Positions 63,562-64,000 of a stretch of DNA of 64,000 nucleotides are shown here, piece after piece (position 1 is the first letter of the stretch; each line of letters starts with the position of its first letter). The position numbers and the translations under genes are program-made. Source of the DNA: Lentzea alba (lineage in GTDB: Bacteria > Actinomycetota > Actinomycetes > Mycobacteriales > Pseudonocardiaceae). The stretch covers positions 544,829 through 608,828 of the forward strand of contig NZ_JAAMPJ010000001.1 of the NCBI RefSeq assembly GCF_011067745.1, in the 5' to 3' direction. The notes beneath the pieces are model-generated. The model had not been told where the DNA came from and did no database searches. It was given only the letters and a program-made list of their open reading frames with translations.

Positions 63562-64000
63562 ATGCGGCACCGGAGCATCGCGCTGATCGTCGCCACGGCC
63601 CTGCTGGCGGTGGGCTGCACCGCCGAGATCCCAGGGCGCCCGCGTGCCGCCAAGGTGGTGAAGAAGGAGGCCTCCACCCAGACCGTCCAGGTGCGCGGCT
63701 CGGACAACGGCCCGATCGACAAGCTGGCCGCGACCGCTCTGACGGACATCGACGAGTTCTGGCAGGAGTCGTTCCAGCAGACGTTCAACAAGCCGTGGAA
63801 GCAGCTGAGCGGCGGCTACTACTCCGTCGACACCGCGGACGCCACGGCGAAGCCCCCACCGTGCACGCAGAAGGCCGCGGACGTGGAGGGCAACGCGTTC
63901 TACTGCCCGGCCGCCGACGCGATCGCCTGGGACCGCGCGTCGCTGCTGCCGGTGCTGCAGGACCGCTTCGGCGAGGCCGCGGTGGTCGTGGTGCTGGCGC
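63562..64000 (+). CDS. lipoprotein of the neutral zinc metallopeptidase type, partial
   Basis: 146 codons are inside the window; the gene runs off the right edge. The N-terminus MRHRSIALIVATALLAVGCT is a lipoprotein signal with Cys at the lipobox LAVGC. A linker is followed by IDEFWQESFQQTFNKPWKQL, then CTQKAADVEGNAFYCPAADA and IAWDRASLLPVLQDRFGEAA, ending VVVVLA. This is the conserved lead-in to the HExxH zinc site of actinobacterial putative neutral zinc metallopeptidases, which lies just outside the window. It is divergent from the secreted protein gene by 133 bp. Confidence 0.82.
   Translation, partial: MRHRSIALIVATALLAVGCTAEIPGRPRAAKVVKKEASTQTVQVRGSDNGPIDKLAATALTDIDEFWQESFQQTFNKPWKQLSGGYYSVDTADATAKPPPCTQKAADVEGNAFYCPAADAIAWDRASLLPVLQDRFGEAAVVVVLA

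Overview
The window is very GC-rich and densely coding, with short intergenic gaps, many 4-bp start/stop overlaps, frequent GTG/TTG starts and many starts with no visible ribosome binding site. This points to a filamentous actinomycete. The gene content (GlgE pathway, DegV pair, OlsB/OlsA-like pair, secreted GH9 and GH92 enzymes, TAT-exported peroxidase) and the gene order fit the Pseudonocardiales (Lentzea/Saccharothrix/Amycolatopsis type). That assignment is inference; no 16S or other marker is present.

Backbone. From the left edge to about 44.3 kb the housekeeping genes run in an order I remember from Mycobacterium tuberculosis Rv3014c-Rv3041c: ligA, a MetE-C-like protein, mnmA-iscS, a PlsC/OlsB acyltransferase pair, etfA-etfB, then a methyltransferase / GH57 / GT4 trio (the Rv3030-3032 methylglucose-lipopolysaccharide type block), a left-handed beta-helix acetyltransferase (Rv3034c type), a THUMP-like methyltransferase, a second methyltransferase, an enoyl-CoA hydratase and an ABC ATPase (Rv3037c-3041c type). 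Lineage-specific islands are inserted between these blocks.

Islands. 2.0-9.5 kb: secreted lysozyme-like and GH9 proteins, a small secreted protein behind a hairpin-rich leader, and a 21-residue cysteine peptide. 18.2-24.9 kb: two DegV paralogues flanking an envelope-type operon (DivIVA-like coiled coil, OmpA-like domain, repeat-rich membrane protein), then a TetR switch. 28.4-40.6 kb: SGNH hydrolase, nucleoside hydrolase, GH92, a LuxR protein with two HTH domains next to a beta-helix membrane protein, a peroxidase, and a second TetR switch with two perfect palindromes.

Glucan metabolism, 44.4-62.8 kb. glgX stands first; then a cysteine dioxygenase-rhodanese pair preceded by a likely cysteine leader peptide and attenuator hairpin, and two small secreted proteins. 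The glgP phosphorylase follows, then a serine/threonine kinase with a broken tandem copy, then glgE-treS-mak-glgB. Together TreS, Mak, GlgE and GlgB can turn trehalose into branched alpha-glucan, while GlgP and GlgX degrade it. The GH57/GT4 block at 25-28 kb is a second alpha-glucan system.

The items most worth a second look are the CxCCxxC-TGPG-CxCCxxC micropeptide (7411-7476), the cysteine-dioxygenase attenuator whose geometry predicts expression when cysteine is plentiful (46607-46712), the internally deleted kinase beside glgE (53051-53627), a short repeat found in two genes in different reading frames, and paired palindromic operators at four promoters. I found no tRNA, rRNA, CRISPR array or insertion sequence.
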